Below, one piece after another: positions 47,877 to 62,131 of a stretch of 64,000 nucleotides of DNA. The stretch comes from Mesorhizobium sp. B2-4-15 (GTDB lineage Bacteria > Pseudomonadota > Alphaproteobacteria > Rhizobiales > Rhizobiaceae): positions 124,001-188,000 of the forward strand of contig NZ_VFUZ01000003.1 of the NCBI RefSeq assembly GCF_006658505.1, in the 5' to 3' direction. Below the pieces are notes generated by a model. It saw nothing but the letters and a program-made list of their open reading frames with translations, had not been told where the DNA came from and did not search any database. How positions within the stretch are numbered: position 1 is the stretch's first letter; every line of letters begins with the position of its first letter. Made by a program: the position numbers and the translations under genes.

Positions 47877-49034
47877 TCAGACGCCTGCGACGGCGCACAG
47901 GCTCTTCATCCTGGATATGGCAAGGTCCGGATCGGCCAGCAATCCTGCCTGGTCGGCAAGGCGGAAAATATCTGCATAGTGGCGGATGCCGCGCGCCGAC
48001 TGCATGCCGCCGACCATCGTGAAATGGTCCTGATGACCGTTCAGCCAGGCCATGAAGATGATGCCGGCCTTGTAGTATTCGGTCGGCGCCTCGAAGATCT
48101 TTCGCGATAGCGGTACCGTCGGCGCCATCAGAGCGTCATAGCCGGCGCGGTCGCCATCCGCCAGTTTCGCCAGCGCCGCGTTGGCGACCGGCGCGATGGC
48201 ATCGAAAATGCCAAGCAGCGCGTGCGAGTGCCTCTTGCCGTCGCCGGCGATCAGTTCGGGATAGTTGAAGTCGTCGCCGGTGAACATCACGACGCCGTCC
48301 GGCAGCCGATCGCGCAGTGCAACCTCCTTGCCTGCATCGAGCAACGATATCTTGATGCCTTCGACCTTGTCTGTGTGGCGTTCGATGATGGTGACCACCG
48401 TATCGAGCGCGGCCTCGAAATCGTCGCCGCCCCAATAGCCCTTCAAGGCCGGATCGAACATGTCGCCCAGCCAGTGCAGGATGACCTTGCCGGAGGCCTG
48501 GTTCAGAATACGGTCATAGACGGCGGCGTAGTCGTCCGGCCCCTTCGCCACTGCCGCCAGGGCGCGGCTGGCCATCATGATCGCCTTGCCGCCCTGCCCT
48601 TCGATAAAAGCGAACTGCTCCTCATAGGCGCCAATCACGTCGTCCAGTGTCCTGGCCGACCCCGGCGCCAGATGGTCGGTACCGGCACCCGAGGCAAGAT
48701 CGGCGCCGGCGACGGTGCGTGCCTCGGCGATAGAGCGGCGGATCAATTCCTGCGCGCTTGCCCAATCGAAGCCCATGCCGCGCTGCGACGTGTCCATCGC
48801 CTCGGCGATGCGGAAGCCGAGCCGCCACAAATGGTGACGAAACGCCATCGTCCTGTCCCAGTCGACCACGGGCCGTGACCACGGATCGGACATTCCAAGG
48901 GGATCGGCGACGACATGCGCGGCGGCATAGGCGATGCGCGGAAACCGCGCGCCCATCACCGGCTGCACCGGCTGGCCGACAAGCGCGTAACGGGTGCTGC
49001 GGCCACCACTCTCACCAGGCAAGGCAATATCCAT
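47877..49034 (-). CDS. DUF993 family protein (dihydrodipicolinate synthase/aldolase-like)
   Basis: 385 residues of the DUF993 family, which has the TIM-barrel layout of dihydrodipicolinate synthase and keto-acid aldolases. Visible blocks are ASGAGTDHLAPGSARTLDDV, GKVILHWLGDMFDP, VEGIKISLLDAGKEVALRDR (a lysine in the Schiff-base position) and VVMFTGDDFNYPELI. The reaction of DUF993 proteins is not established. The minus-strand start follows GGGAGAG, and a 12-bp palindrome TGGAACGTTCCA stands 29 bases upstream, matching a site in front of the divergent LacI gene. It is thus the first gene of the cluster on this side. Confidence 0.82.
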   Translation of the reverse strand: MDIALPGESGGRSTRYALVGQPVQPVMGARFPRIAYAAAHVVADPLGMSDPWSRPVVDWDRTMAFRHHLWRLGFRIAEAMDTSQRGMGFDWASAQELIRRSIAEARTVAGADLASGAGTDHLAPGSARTLDDVIGAYEEQFAFIEGQGGKAIMMASRALAAVAKGPDDYAAVYDRILNQASGKVILHWLGDMFDPALKGYWGGDDFEAALDTVVTIIERHTDKVEGIKISLLDAGKEVALRDRLPDGVVMFTGDDFNYPELIAGDGKRHSHALLGIFDAIAPVANAALAKLADGDRAGYDALMAPTVPLSRKIFEAPTEYYKAGIIFMAWLNGHQDHFTMVGGMQSARGIRHYADIFRLADQAGLLADPDLAISRMKSLCAVAGV

Positions 49035-49062
49035 CGATCTCTCCCTTCATTGCGCCTATAAA

Positions 49063-49074
49063 TGGAACGTTCCA
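49063..49074. promoter_or_regulatory. LacI-type operator upstream of the DUF993 gene
   Basis: TGGAACGTTCCA is a perfect 12-bp palindrome, with AATAAAT after it. The same GAACGTTCCAATAAA string recurs at 49227-49241. Its position, 29 bases before the DUF993 start codon, fits repression by the LacI-family protein encoded divergently. Confidence 0.8.
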
Positions 49075-49224
49075 ATAAATCAAGAACCTTTAGGATTTGC
49101 AGGCGACTTCCCTCAAATGCTGCGTCGCAGCACGCGATGCCTTCAATCACACGTCCCGCAGCATCGAATTATCGATTTTTCGCGCCAGGAAAAATCCCGA
49201 TTGACTCTCGGCCGGAGCAATGAT

Positions 49225-49236
49225 TAGAACGTTCCA
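49225..49236. promoter_or_regulatory. LacI-type operator upstream of the lacI-family gene
   Basis: TAGAACGTTCCA carries the GAACGTTC palindrome core and is followed by ATAAAA, as at the first site. It lies 35 bases before the regulator start, consistent with autoregulation of the regulator operon. Confidence 0.78.
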
Positions 49237-49270
49237 ATAAAACTCGACCCGAACCGGAGGAGATATCTGA

Positions 49271-52932
<3,662 letters not shown>

Positions 52933-52940
<8 letters not shown>

Positions 52941-53709
52941 GCGTCTCGTCACCTTCGAGCAGGATGGCGCCATCGGCATCGTCACACTGCGCCGGCCGGA
53001 GAAATTCAACGCGCTGGATGTTCCGATGCTGCGGGCACTGGAAACCGCGCTCGACGAAGCTGAAGCGGCGCAGGGCGTGCGCGTCGTGCTCATGCGCGGC
53101 GAAGGCAAGGGTTTTTGCGCCGGCGGCGATATCGAGGCCTGGGGTGCCATGAGCGCCGCCGATTTCCAGGTGCAATGGGTCCGCTACGGCCACCGCGTCT
53201 TCGACCGGCTGGCGCGGCTCAGGCAACCGACCATCGCGGTGCTGTCCGGCCACGCGCTGGGCGGCGGGCTGGAACTGGCTGTCGCTTGCGACTTCCGCGT
53301 CGCCGAGACGCATGTGAAACTGGGCTTCCCGGAAACTTCGATCGGCGTCGTGCCCGGCTGGTCCGGCACGCAACGCGCCGTGCGCCGCTTCGGCGCACAG
53401 ACGGTGCGTCGCATGGCCCTTGGTGGCGAGATCGTTCTGGCACCCGAAGCGCTGGCCCTTGGCGTCGTCGACAGGGTGGTCGAAACCGGCAAGGCGCTAC
53501 CGGAGGCGAAGGCCTGGGCCGAGAAGATCGCCGAGCGCGGCCCCTTGGCGACGGAAGCGGCCAAGCTGATGATCGCGGTCGCCGAAGGCGAGGAAAGTGC
53601 TGCCGCGACCGAGGCGCTGGCCAGCGGCTTCATCGCGCTAACCGACGACCTCAAGGCTGGTGTCGGTGCTTTCAAGACCAAGCAGAAGCCGGCATTTTCA
53701 AGATCATAG
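52933..53709 (+). CDS. Enoyl-CoA hydratase/isomerase (crotonase) family protein
   Basis: 258 residues. GIVTLRRPEKFNALDVPMLR is the crotonase N-terminus, the oxyanion-hole signature reads GKGFCAGGDIEAWG and SGHALGGGLELAVACDFR, and the catalytic-position Glu stands in LGFPETSIGVVPGWSG. It should add or remove water, isomerise, or cleave an enoyl- or hydroxyacyl-CoA. The ATG at 52933 has TTGGAGG before it and overlaps the stop of the CoA-transferase by eight bases. With that gene it forms an acid-activation pair. Confidence 0.9.
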
Positions 53710-53724
53710 AGAAAAGTGAAGCTG

Positions 53725-55236
53725 ATGAACGCTCCCCTCAACATCGCCATGCCCGCCGAGGCATCCGCAGCGCCAAAAATCTACCGGCTGCTGATCGATG
53801 GCAAGCATGTCGATGCCCGTGACGGCCGCGTGCTGGAACGCAAGAGCCCCGGCCACGGCTTCACCGTCTCGCGCTATGCGCAAGCCGGCGCGGCCGAAGT
53901 GGAAGCAGCGATGCAGGCCGCGCACCAGGCGTTCGAGACCGGCCCCTGGCCGCGCATGAAGGCAGCCGAACGCGCCGCGATCCTGCTCAGGGCGGCGGAC
54001 CTGATCGAGGCGCGGCTGGAAGACATCGCCCGGCTCGATGCCCTGGAATCCGGCAAGCCGGTCGCCCAGGCGCGCGGTGAGATCGGCGGCGCTGTCGACA
54101 TCTGGCGTTATGCGGCCTCGCTCGCCCGCACGCTGCATGGCGAATCCTATGCCAATCTCGGCGACGCCATGCTGGGCGTGGTGGTCCGTGAACCGATCGG
54201 CGTCGTCTCGATCATCACCCCATGGAATTTCCCGTTCCTGATCGTCAGCCAGAAACTTCCTTTCGCGCTGGCCGCCGGTTGTACCGCCGTGGTCAAGCCG
54301 AGCGAAATGACATCGGCCTCCACCTTCGTGCTCGGTGACATCCTGATGGAGGCCGGCCTGCCCGCCGGCGTCGTCAACATCCTCGCCGGCCTTGGCGCCG
54401 ATGTCGGCGCGCCGATGGTCAGCCATCCCCTCGTCGAGATGGTGTCGTTCACCGGCTCGACCCGCGTTGGCAAGATGACCATGGCTTCCGCCGCGCAGTC
54501 GCTGAAGAAGGTCTCGATGGAACTCGGCGGCAAGAACGGTCAGATCGTCTTCCCCGACGCCGATCTCAAGGCCGCGGCTGACGCGGCGGTGTTCGGCGGC
54601 TTCTTCAATGCCGGCGAATGCTGCAATGCAGGCAGCCGGCTGATCGTGCATGAGGCGATCGCCGACGATTTTCTTGCCGCTGTGAAGGCCCTTGCGTCCA
54701 GGGTGACTGTGGGCGACCCGCTCGACGACCGGACCAAGGTCGGCGCGATGATCTCGTCCGACCACCTGGCCAAGGTGACGGATTACGTTACGGCAGCGGC
54801 AAGCGTGGGCAGTACTGTCTATAGTGGCGGCCAGCAGCTGGCCTCGAATGCCGGTCAATATCTCGATCCCACCATCATCCGCGGCGTCACCGAGGACATG
54901 GCCATTGCGCGTGAGGAAGTCTTCGGCCCCGTGCTCTCGGTGCTGACTTTTGAAACGATTGAAAAGGCGTTGCACATCGCCAACAACACGCCCTATGGTC
55001 TGTCGGCAGGCGTGTGGAGCGCCAATATCGACACATGCATGTCGGTGGCGCGTGGGGTGCGTTCGGGGACAGTTTGGGTGAACACATTCATGGAAGGTTA
55101 CCCCGAGCTGCCTTTTGGAGGCTATAAACAGTCCGGCCTTGGACGCGAACTCGGCAAACGCGCCGTCGAGGATTATACCGAGGAAAAGACAATCCAGTTT
55201 CATCGCGGCCAGCGCACCGGATGGTGGGTCGGCTGA
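53725..55236 (+). CDS. NAD(P)-dependent aldehyde dehydrogenase
   Basis: About 503 residues of the ALDH superfamily. The general-base glutamate stands in KKVSMELGGKNGQIVFPDAD, the catalytic cysteine in FFNAGECCNAGSRLIVHE (FxxGxxC frame), and EEVFGPVLSVLTFE and NTPYGLSAGVWS follow. It oxidises an aldehyde to its acid, the likely source of the acid used by the CoA-transferase. The start is ATG 53725 or GTG 53716, three codons before; the gap to the crotonase is only about 15 bases. The ABC transporter follows after 59 bases. Confidence 0.92.
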   Translation: MNAPLNIAMPAEASAAPKIYRLLIDGKHVDARDGRVLERKSPGHGFTVSRYAQAGAAEVEAAMQAAHQAFETGPWPRMKAAERAAILLRAADLIEARLEDIARLDALESGKPVAQARGEIGGAVDIWRYAASLARTLHGESYANLGDAMLGVVVREPIGVVSIITPWNFPFLIVSQKLPFALAAGCTAVVKPSEMTSASTFVLGDILMEAGLPAGVVNILAGLGADVGAPMVSHPLVEMVSFTGSTRVGKMTMASAAQSLKKVSMELGGKNGQIVFPDADLKAAADAAVFGGFFNAGECCNAGSRLIVHEAIADDFLAAVKALASRVTVGDPLDDRTKVGAMISSDHLAKVTDYVTAAASVGSTVYSGGQQLASNAGQYLDPTIIRGVTEDMAIAREEVFGPVLSVLTFETIEKALHIANNTPYGLSAGVWSANIDTCMSVARGVRSGTVWVNTFMEGYPELPFGGYKQSGLGRELGKRAVEDYTEEKTIQFHRGQRTGWWVG

Positions 55237-55295
55237 GTTTGGAAGAACCCGGCGGGTTTCCGCCGGTCGTATGACTGCAACAAGGGAGGAAGTAC

Positions 55296-56549
55296 ATGTT
55301 GCGCAAACTGCTTATCGGAACGGCTCTTGCGACGAGCTTTGCATTTTCGGCGCATGCCGCGGACGTCAAGGAAGTGCAGATGCTGCATTGGTGGACGTCG
55401 GGCGGCGAAGCGGCTGCTCTGAACGTGCTGAAGCAGGATCTGGCCAAGGAAGGCTATGCCTGGAAAGACGTGCCGGTGGCCGGCGGCGGCGGCGACGCCG
55501 CCATGACCGCGCTGAAGGCGATGGTCGCGGCCGGCAATTACCCGACCGCTTCGCAGATGCTCGGCTACACCGTGCTCGACTATGCCGCGGCCGGCGTCAT
55601 GGGCGACCTGACCGAGACGGCCAAGAAGGAAGGCTGGGACAAATCCGTTCCGGCGGCGCTGCAGAAATTCTCGGTCTATGAAGGCAAGTGGGTCGCGGCT
55701 CCGGTCAACGTCCACTCGGTCAACTGGCTGTGGATCAACAAGGCGCTGATGGACAAGATCGGCGGCACCGAGCCGAAGACCTTCGACGAATTCGTCGCGC
55801 TGCTCGATAAGGCCAAGGCTGCCGGTGTCATCCCGCTCGCGCTGGGCGGCCAGAACTGGCAGGAAGCAACCATGTTCGACTCGGTCGTGCTCTCGACCGG
55901 CGGACCTGACTTCTACAAGAAGGCCTTCAACGACCTCGACGACGCTTCGCTCAAGTCCGACACGATGAAGAAGTCGTTCGACAACCTCGCCAAGCTGGTC
56001 ACCTATGTCGACCCGAACTTCTCGGGCCGCGACTGGAATCTTGCCACCGCCATGGTGATCAAGGGCGATGCCCTGGTGCAGGTCATGGGTGACTGGGCCA
56101 AGGGTGAGTTCCACGCCGCCAAAAAGACCCCGGGCACCGACTTCCTGTGCTATCGCTTCCCGGGCACCGACGGCTCGGTGATCTACAACTCCGACATGTT
56201 CGGCATGTTCAATGTTCCGGAAGACCGCAAGGCCGCCCAGGTCGCATTGGCCACCGCCACCCTGTCGAAGAGCTTCCAGTCGGCCTTCAATGTGGTGAAG
56301 GGTTCGGTTCCCGCACGCACCGACGTGCCGGACACCGACTTCGACGCTTGCGGCAAGAAGGGCATCGCCGACCTGAAGAAGGCCAATGAAGGCGGCACGC
56401 TGTTCGGCTCGCTGGCCCAGGGCTATGGCGCGCCTCCAGCCGTCGCCAATGCCTATAAGGACGTCGTCTCGAAGTTCGTCCACGGCCAGATCAAGACCTC
56501 GGACGAAGCCGTGACCGAGTTGGTCAAGGCGATCGACGACGCCAAGTAA
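55296..56549 (+). CDS. Sugar ABC transporter substrate-binding protein (CUT1, glucose GtsA-like)
   Basis: 417 residues with a Sec signal ([17 protein letters not shown], cleaved before ADVKEV). The body follows the GtsA/glucose-binding pattern: [49 protein letters not shown] and [12 protein letters not shown]. It binds a sugar or polyol in the periplasm. Glucose or mannose-type hexoses are the family precedent; the catabolic genes suggest another ligand. A perfect TTCG hairpin follows the stop, before the permease genes. Confidence 0.92.
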   Translation: MLRKLLIGTALATSFAFSAHAADVKEVQMLHWWTSGGEAAALNVLKQDLAKEGYAWKDVPVAGGGGDAAMTALKAMVAAGNYPTASQMLGYTVLDYAAAGVMGDLTETAKKEGWDKSVPAALQKFSVYEGKWVAAPVNVHSVNWLWINKALMDKIGGTEPKTFDEFVALLDKAKAAGVIPLALGGQNWQEATMFDSVVLSTGGPDFYKKAFNDLDDASLKSDTMKKSFDNLAKLVTYVDPNFSGRDWNLATAMVIKGDALVQVMGDWAKGEFHAAKKTPGTDFLCYRFPGTDGSVIYNSDMFGMFNVPEDRKAAQVALATATLSKSFQSAFNVVKGSVPARTDVPDTDFDACGKKGIADLKKANEGGTLFGSLAQGYGAPPAVANAYKDVVSKFVHGQIKTSDEAVTELVKAIDDAK

Positions 56550-56567
56550 GCGTTACGCGTCAAAACA

Positions 56568-56591
56568 CCTTCCCCGCTTCGGCGGGGAAGG
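56568..56591 (+). other. Perfect 10-bp stem with TTCG tetraloop between binding-protein and permease genes
   Basis: CCTTCCCCGC-TTCG-GCGGGGAAGG, with no T-run after it. Such hairpins protect the upstream mRNA end, so the binding protein is made in excess of the permease. It can also act as a partial transcription block. Confidence 0.75.
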
Positions 56592-56623
56592 GTCCCCGGC
56601 CGAATGCTGACGGGAGGAACCTC

Positions 56624-57580
56624 ATGAGCACAGTTGCGACAAGCCAGATCAAGCTGACGCCGGAGCATGCCCGACCGCGCGCCACCGTGCGCTCGCGCCT
56701 GCAGGATGCCTTGCCGAAGATCGTGCTGGCGCCGAGCTTCGCCATCACTGTCATCTTCGTCTACGGCTTCATCCTGTGGACGATCTATCTGTCCTTCACC
56801 AATTCCAAGACCTTCCCGTCCTACGCCATAACAGGGCCTCGCGCCTATCAGCGGCTGTGGGGCTGGACCTTCGACACCGACCCGCCATCAAGCTGGTACA
56901 CCTCGATCACCAACATGGGCATATTCGGCTTTCTCTATATCCTGATCTGCCTGGCGCTCGGCCTGTTCCTGGCCATCCTGCTCGACCAGAAGATCCGTGG
57001 CGAAGGCGTGTTGCGCCCGATCTATCTTTATCCGATGGCGCTGTCCTTCATCGTCACCGGCGTCGCCTGGAAATGGTTCCTCGATCCGGGCCTCGGCCTT
57101 GAGCAGACCCTGCATCAATGGGGCTGGACGAGCTTCCATTTCGACTGGATCAAGAACAAGGATTTCGTCATCTACACGGTGGTCATCGCCGGCGTCTGGC
57201 AGGCTTCGGGCTTCATCATGGCGATGTTCCTGGCCGGCCTGCGCGGTATCGACGGCGAGATCATGAAGGCGGCGCAGATCGACGGCGCCACAACCTTCCA
57301 GCTCTACCGCCGCATCGTCATTCCGCTGCTGCGGCCGATCTTCCTGTCGGCGTTCATCGTGCTCGCCCACCTCGCCATCAAGTCCTACGATCTTGTGGTG
57401 GCGCTGACCAGCGGCGGCCCCGGCGGCTCGGCGTGGCTGCCGTCCAACTTCATGTATGAGTACACCTTCAAGCGCAACGAGATGGCGGTCGGCTCGGCCA
57501 GTGCGGTGATCATGCTGATGACCATCGTCGCCATCATCGTCCCCTATCTCTATTCGGAACTCAGGGAGAAGTCGCGATGA
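56624..57580 (+). CDS. Sugar ABC transporter permease (GtsB-like)
   Basis: 318 residues with six hydrophobic helices and the cytoplasmic EAA loop in KAAQIDGATTFQLYRRI followed by IPLLRP. It pairs with the next permease to form the channel of a CUT1 importer. The N-terminal 30 residues are polar and cytoplasmic. A GGGAGG site precedes the ATG. The next gene starts four bases inside its end. Confidence 0.93.
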   Translation: MSTVATSQIKLTPEHARPRATVRSRLQDALPKIVLAPSFAITVIFVYGFILWTIYLSFTNSKTFPSYAITGPRAYQRLWGWTFDTDPPSSWYTSITNMGIFGFLYILICLALGLFLAILLDQKIRGEGVLRPIYLYPMALSFIVTGVAWKWFLDPGLGLEQTLHQWGWTSFHFDWIKNKDFVIYTVVIAGVWQASGFIMAMFLAGLRGIDGEIMKAAQIDGATTFQLYRRIVIPLLRPIFLSAFIVLAHLAIKSYDLVVALTSGGPGGSAWLPSNFMYEYTFKRNEMAVGSASAVIMLMTIVAIIVPYLYSELREKSR

Positions 57581-58521
57581 GCACCGTGGCCACTCCCGCC
57601 CGCCTGCCGTCCAGCGGGGTTAACGTCAAGACCGTCAACCGCGTCGTCATCTATGGGCTTTTGGCGCTGTTCGCGCTGTTCTACCTGATGCCGCTGTTCG
57701 TCATGCTGGTGACCTCGTTCAAGACCATGGACGAGATCCAGAACGGCAACATGCTTTCGCTGCCCAAGGCACCGACCTTCGATCCGTGGCTGAAGGCCTG
57801 GGGTGAGACTTGCGTCGGCCTCACCTGCGCCGGAATCAAGGGCTATTTCTGGAACTCCATCAAGATGGTGGTCCCCGCGGTCATAATCTCGACCTTGCTC
57901 GGCGCCTTGAACGGCTACGTGCTGACCAAATGGCGCTTCCGCGGCCACACGCTGGTGTTCGGGCTGATGCTGTTTGCCTGCTTCATCCCGTTCCAGTCGG
58001 TGCTGCTGCCGATGGCGACAATCCTCGGCAGCGTCGGCCGTTTCGGCGCGTCGCTGCGGAACTCGGTCGGAACCAGTTTCGGCCTCGGCAATTCGACGGT
58101 CAACCTCGTCTTCGTCCACGTCGTCTACGGCATCGGCTTCACCACACTGTTCTTCCGCAACTATTACGAGGCCTTCCCGACCGAACTGGTGAGAGCCGCC
58201 CAGGTCGACGGCGCTTCGTTCTTCCAGATCTTCCGGCGCATCATGCTGCCCAACTCGATGCCGATCTTCGTCGTCACGGTGATCTACCAGTTCACCAACA
58301 TCTGGAACGACTTCCTGTTCGCTTCCGCCTATGCCGGCACGGGTGACTCCATGCCGATGACGGTGGCGCTCAACAACGTCGTCAACACCTCGACCGGCGT
58401 CGTCGAATACAATGTCAACATGGCGGCCGCGATGATCGCGGCCCTCCCCACCCTTCTCGTCTATGTGCTCGCCGGCCGCTATTTCGTGCGTGGCCTGATG
58501 GCGGGCGCGGTCAAAGGATAA
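57577..58521 (+). CDS. Sugar ABC transporter permease (GtsC-like)
   Basis: 314 residues, six transmembrane helices, EAA loop RAAQVDGASFFQIFRRI followed by MLPNSMP. The ATG overlaps the stop of the upstream permease (ATGA), showing tight coupling. The C-terminal part (AAMIAALPTLLVYVLAGRYF, GLMAGAVKG) is typical of CUT1 MalG-like permeases. Confidence 0.93.
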   Translation: MSTVATPARLPSSGVNVKTVNRVVIYGLLALFALFYLMPLFVMLVTSFKTMDEIQNGNMLSLPKAPTFDPWLKAWGETCVGLTCAGIKGYFWNSIKMVVPAVIISTLLGALNGYVLTKWRFRGHTLVFGLMLFACFIPFQSVLLPMATILGSVGRFGASLRNSVGTSFGLGNSTVNLVFVHVVYGIGFTTLFFRNYYEAFPTELVRAAQVDGASFFQIFRRIMLPNSMPIFVVTVIYQFTNIWNDFLFASAYAGTGDSMPMTVALNNVVNTSTGVVEYNVNMAAAMIAALPTLLVYVLAGRYFVRGLMAGAVKG

Positions 58522-58525
58522 TCCA

Positions 58526-59641
<1,116 letters not shown>

Positions 59642-59646
59642 CAGCT

Positions 59647-61149
59647 ATGACAAATCCGGACATCGTCATCATCGGCTCCGGCATCGGCGGCGCCACGATC
59701 GCCTCCGGTCTGGCCGGCAGCGGCGCCACGATCCTGATGCTGGAGCGCGGCGAGCTCCTGCCGGCAACGCCGCATGCCCGCGACACGCGCTCGATCTTCC
59801 TCGACGGCCACTATCGGCCGAAGGAGATGTGGCGAGAGGCCGGCGGCGCTGCCTTCAACCCCGGCAACTATTACTATGTCGGCGGCAATTCGAAATTCTA
59901 CGGCGCGGTGCTGATCCGCTATCGCGAGGAAGATTTCTCCGCTATGGAGCATTTTGGCGGCGTCTCGCCGGCATGGCCGTTCTCCTACGAAGAATTCGAG
60001 CCCTGGTATTCCAAGGCCGAGCAGTTGTTTCGCGTGCGCGGCACTCTGGGCGAAGACCCGACCGAGCCGTTCCACTCGGTCCCCTACGCCTATAAGCCGG
60101 TGCCGGACGAGGCGCCGATCGCGCGCGCCCGGGCAGAACTCAAGAGCCTCGGCCTGCACCCGGCCTCGTTGCCGCTCGGCGTTGACATCGACACCTGGCT
60201 GAAGGAGGGCAGTACCGGCTGGGATGCCTTTCCGAACACCGGCCAGGGCAAGGTCGACGCCCAAACCGGACCGCTGACGGCGGCACTGAAGGACAGCAAC
60301 ATCAAGCTCGAAACCGGTGCCCATGTCGAATATCTCGAGGCATCGCCGGACGGCAAAACCATATCCGCGATTCACTACCGACAGAACGGCGAGTTGAAGA
60401 AGGTGACGCCAAAGCTGGTCATCCTCTCCGCCGGTGCGGTCAACTCCGCGGTCATCCTGCTGCGCTCGCCTTCGGCCGACGGCAAGGGCCTTGCCAACCG
60501 CTCCGATCAGGTCGGCCGCAATTTCATGAACCACAATTCCAGCGCCATGCTGGCGATCGATCCGCGCCGCCGCAATGATGCCGTCTACCAGAAGACGCTG
60601 ATGCTGAACGACTACTACCTGTCCGACGGCAAGGGCGGCAAACCGCTCGGCAACGTCCAGCTTCTCGGCAAGATCGACGGCAACATGCTGAGGGCCAACG
60701 TCAAGCTGGCGCCGAAATTCGCGCTCGATTTCATGGCCGGCCACGCCATCGACTGGTATCTGATGTGCGAGGACCTGCCCGATCCCGAAAGCCGCATCAT
60801 GGTCGACGGCAAGGACATCGTCATGCAGTGGCGGCGCTCCAACATGCAGTCTCTGGACGGCCTGACCAAGGTGATGCGCGAAAACTTCCGCGCCTGCGGT
60901 TATCCCCTCGTGCTGTCGCGCCCCTTCGACAAGCGCACGCCCTCGCATCAGTGCGGCACGGTGAAGATGGGCGACAACCCGGCGACCTCGCCACTCGATC
61001 CGTTCTGTCGGTCGTTCGACCACCGGAACCTGTTCGTCGTCGATGGCAGTTTTTTGCCGAACTCGGCGGCGGTGAACCCTGCATTGTCGATCGCCGCACA
61101 GGCGCTGCGGGTGGCGGAGCATATTCGCACGACGGAGCTTTCCGCATGA
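59647..61149 (+). CDS. GMC-type FAD-dependent oxidoreductase (sugar/polyol dehydrogenase-like)
   Basis: 500 residues. The FAD motif DIVIIGSGIGGATIASGLAG is at the N-terminus, a GGNSKFYGAVLIRYR stretch follows, and the C-terminal GMC signature HQCGTVKMGDNPATS is followed by NPALSIAAQALRVAEH. It is of the bacterial BetA-like group that includes sugar and polyol dehydrogenases. The start is the ATG at 59647, six bases after the ATPase stop; no strong ribosome site, so coupled translation. A longer open frame upstream lies within the ATPase gene. Confidence 0.88.
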   Translation: MTNPDIVIIGSGIGGATIASGLAGSGATILMLERGELLPATPHARDTRSIFLDGHYRPKEMWREAGGAAFNPGNYYYVGGNSKFYGAVLIRYREEDFSAMEHFGGVSPAWPFSYEEFEPWYSKAEQLFRVRGTLGEDPTEPFHSVPYAYKPVPDEAPIARARAELKSLGLHPASLPLGVDIDTWLKEGSTGWDAFPNTGQGKVDAQTGPLTAALKDSNIKLETGAHVEYLEASPDGKTISAIHYRQNGELKKVTPKLVILSAGAVNSAVILLRSPSADGKGLANRSDQVGRNFMNHNSSAMLAIDPRRRNDAVYQKTLMLNDYYLSDGKGGKPLGNVQLLGKIDGNMLRANVKLAPKFALDFMAGHAIDWYLMCEDLPDPESRIMVDGKDIVMQWRRSNMQSLDGLTKVMRENFRACGYPLVLSRPFDKRTPSHQCGTVKMGDNPATSPLDPFCRSFDHRNLFVVDGSFLPNSAAVNPALSIAAQALRVAEHIRTTELSA

Positions 61150-61156
61150 TCTGTCG

Positions 61157-61332
61157 GCGCCGCCCCTCATCCGCCTGCCGGCACCTTCTCCCCGTAAACG
61201 GTGAGAAGAGGGCTGGCCGCAACCTTGGCGCTCCTTTTGCAGCGTCGGCGATTGGCGAAAGCGGCGGCGACGGCCTCCTTCTCCCCGTCGCTATACGGGG
61301 AGAAGTGCCCGGCAGGGCGATGAGGGGCGGCA
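61157..61332. repeat. RIME-like palindromic repeat inside the catabolic cluster
   Basis: GCCGCCCCTCATCCGCCTGC at the left and the inverted GGCAGGGCGATGAGGGGCGG at the right enclose CCTTCTCCCCGT / ACGGGGAGAAGTGCC inner arms. Its arrangement resembles the rhizobial intergenic mosaic elements found between genes of Rhizobiaceae. It separates the first flavoprotein gene from the SDR and is the only sizeable gap in the cluster. Confidence 0.7.
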
Positions 61333-61357
61333 CCAGCCTTCTTAGGATAAGGCTCAT

Positions 61358-62119
61358 ATGATCCGCCCGGTTGCGATAGTTACCGGCGGTGCGCGTGGCA
61401 TTGGCCTCGCGTGCGCCGAGGCGCTTGCGGACGCAGGCTTCGACATTCTCGTTGCGGACTTGGCCGACAGCCCGGCTGACGGACTTTCGGAAAATATCAC
61501 CGCACGCGGCGCGAATTTCGGCTATGTCAGCTGCGATATCGCCGACCTCTCCAGCCACGCCGCATTGGTCCATGCCGCAATGCGCGCCTTCGGCCGCATC
61601 GACTGCCTGATCAACAATGCCGGCATCGGTGCCGTCGTGCGCGGCGATCTTCTCGAGCTGAAGCCGGCGAATTTCGACCGCGCACTGGGCATCAATCTGC
61701 GCGGCACCGTATTTCTGAGCCAGGCCGTGGCCAAGGCGATGCTGACCACACCGGGCGACCTCCCAAGATCGATCATCACCATCACCTCGGTCAGCGCCGA
61801 CATGGCCTCGCCGGAACGCGCCGATTACTGCATGTCGAAGGCCGGCCTTTCCATGTGGGTGAAAAACCTGGCGCTCAGGCTCGCGCCGGAAAACATCGGC
61901 GTGTTCGAAGTGCGGCCGGGCATCATTCGCACCGATATGACGGCAGGCGTGACCGCCAAATACGACGCCTTGATCGATGGCGGCCTGGTGCCGTCGAAGC
62001 GTTGGGGCGAGGCTTCCGACATCGGCGCCGTGGTGGCGACGCTTGCCACCGGCAAGCTCGGCTTTTCGACCGGCTCGATCATCAATGTCGACGGCGCGCT
62101 CTCCGTGCCGCGGCTGTAA
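61358..62119 (+). CDS. Short-chain dehydrogenase/reductase, 3-ketoacyl-ACP-reductase-like
   Basis: 253 residues. The NAD(P) motif is VTGGARGIGLACAEAL, INNAGIGAVV holds the Asn, TSVSADMAS the Ser, and YCMSKAGLS the Tyr-Lys pair. The C-terminal GSIINVDGALSVPRL is the usual SDR ending. It probably oxidises a secondary alcohol in the same pathway. The ATG at 61358 follows the repeat by 25 bases with a weak ribosome site (GATAAGG). The next gene starts about 12 bases after its stop. Confidence 0.88.
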   Translation: MIRPVAIVTGGARGIGLACAEALADAGFDILVADLADSPADGLSENITARGANFGYVSCDIADLSSHAALVHAAMRAFGRIDCLINNAGIGAVVRGDLLELKPANFDRALGINLRGTVFLSQAVAKAMLTTPGDLPRSIITITSVSADMASPERADYCMSKAGLSMWVKNLALRLAPENIGVFEVRPGIIRTDMTAGVTAKYDALIDGGLVPSKRWGEASDIGAVVATLATGKLGFSTGSIINVDGALSVPRL

Positions 62120-62131
62120 GTGGATAGTGTC

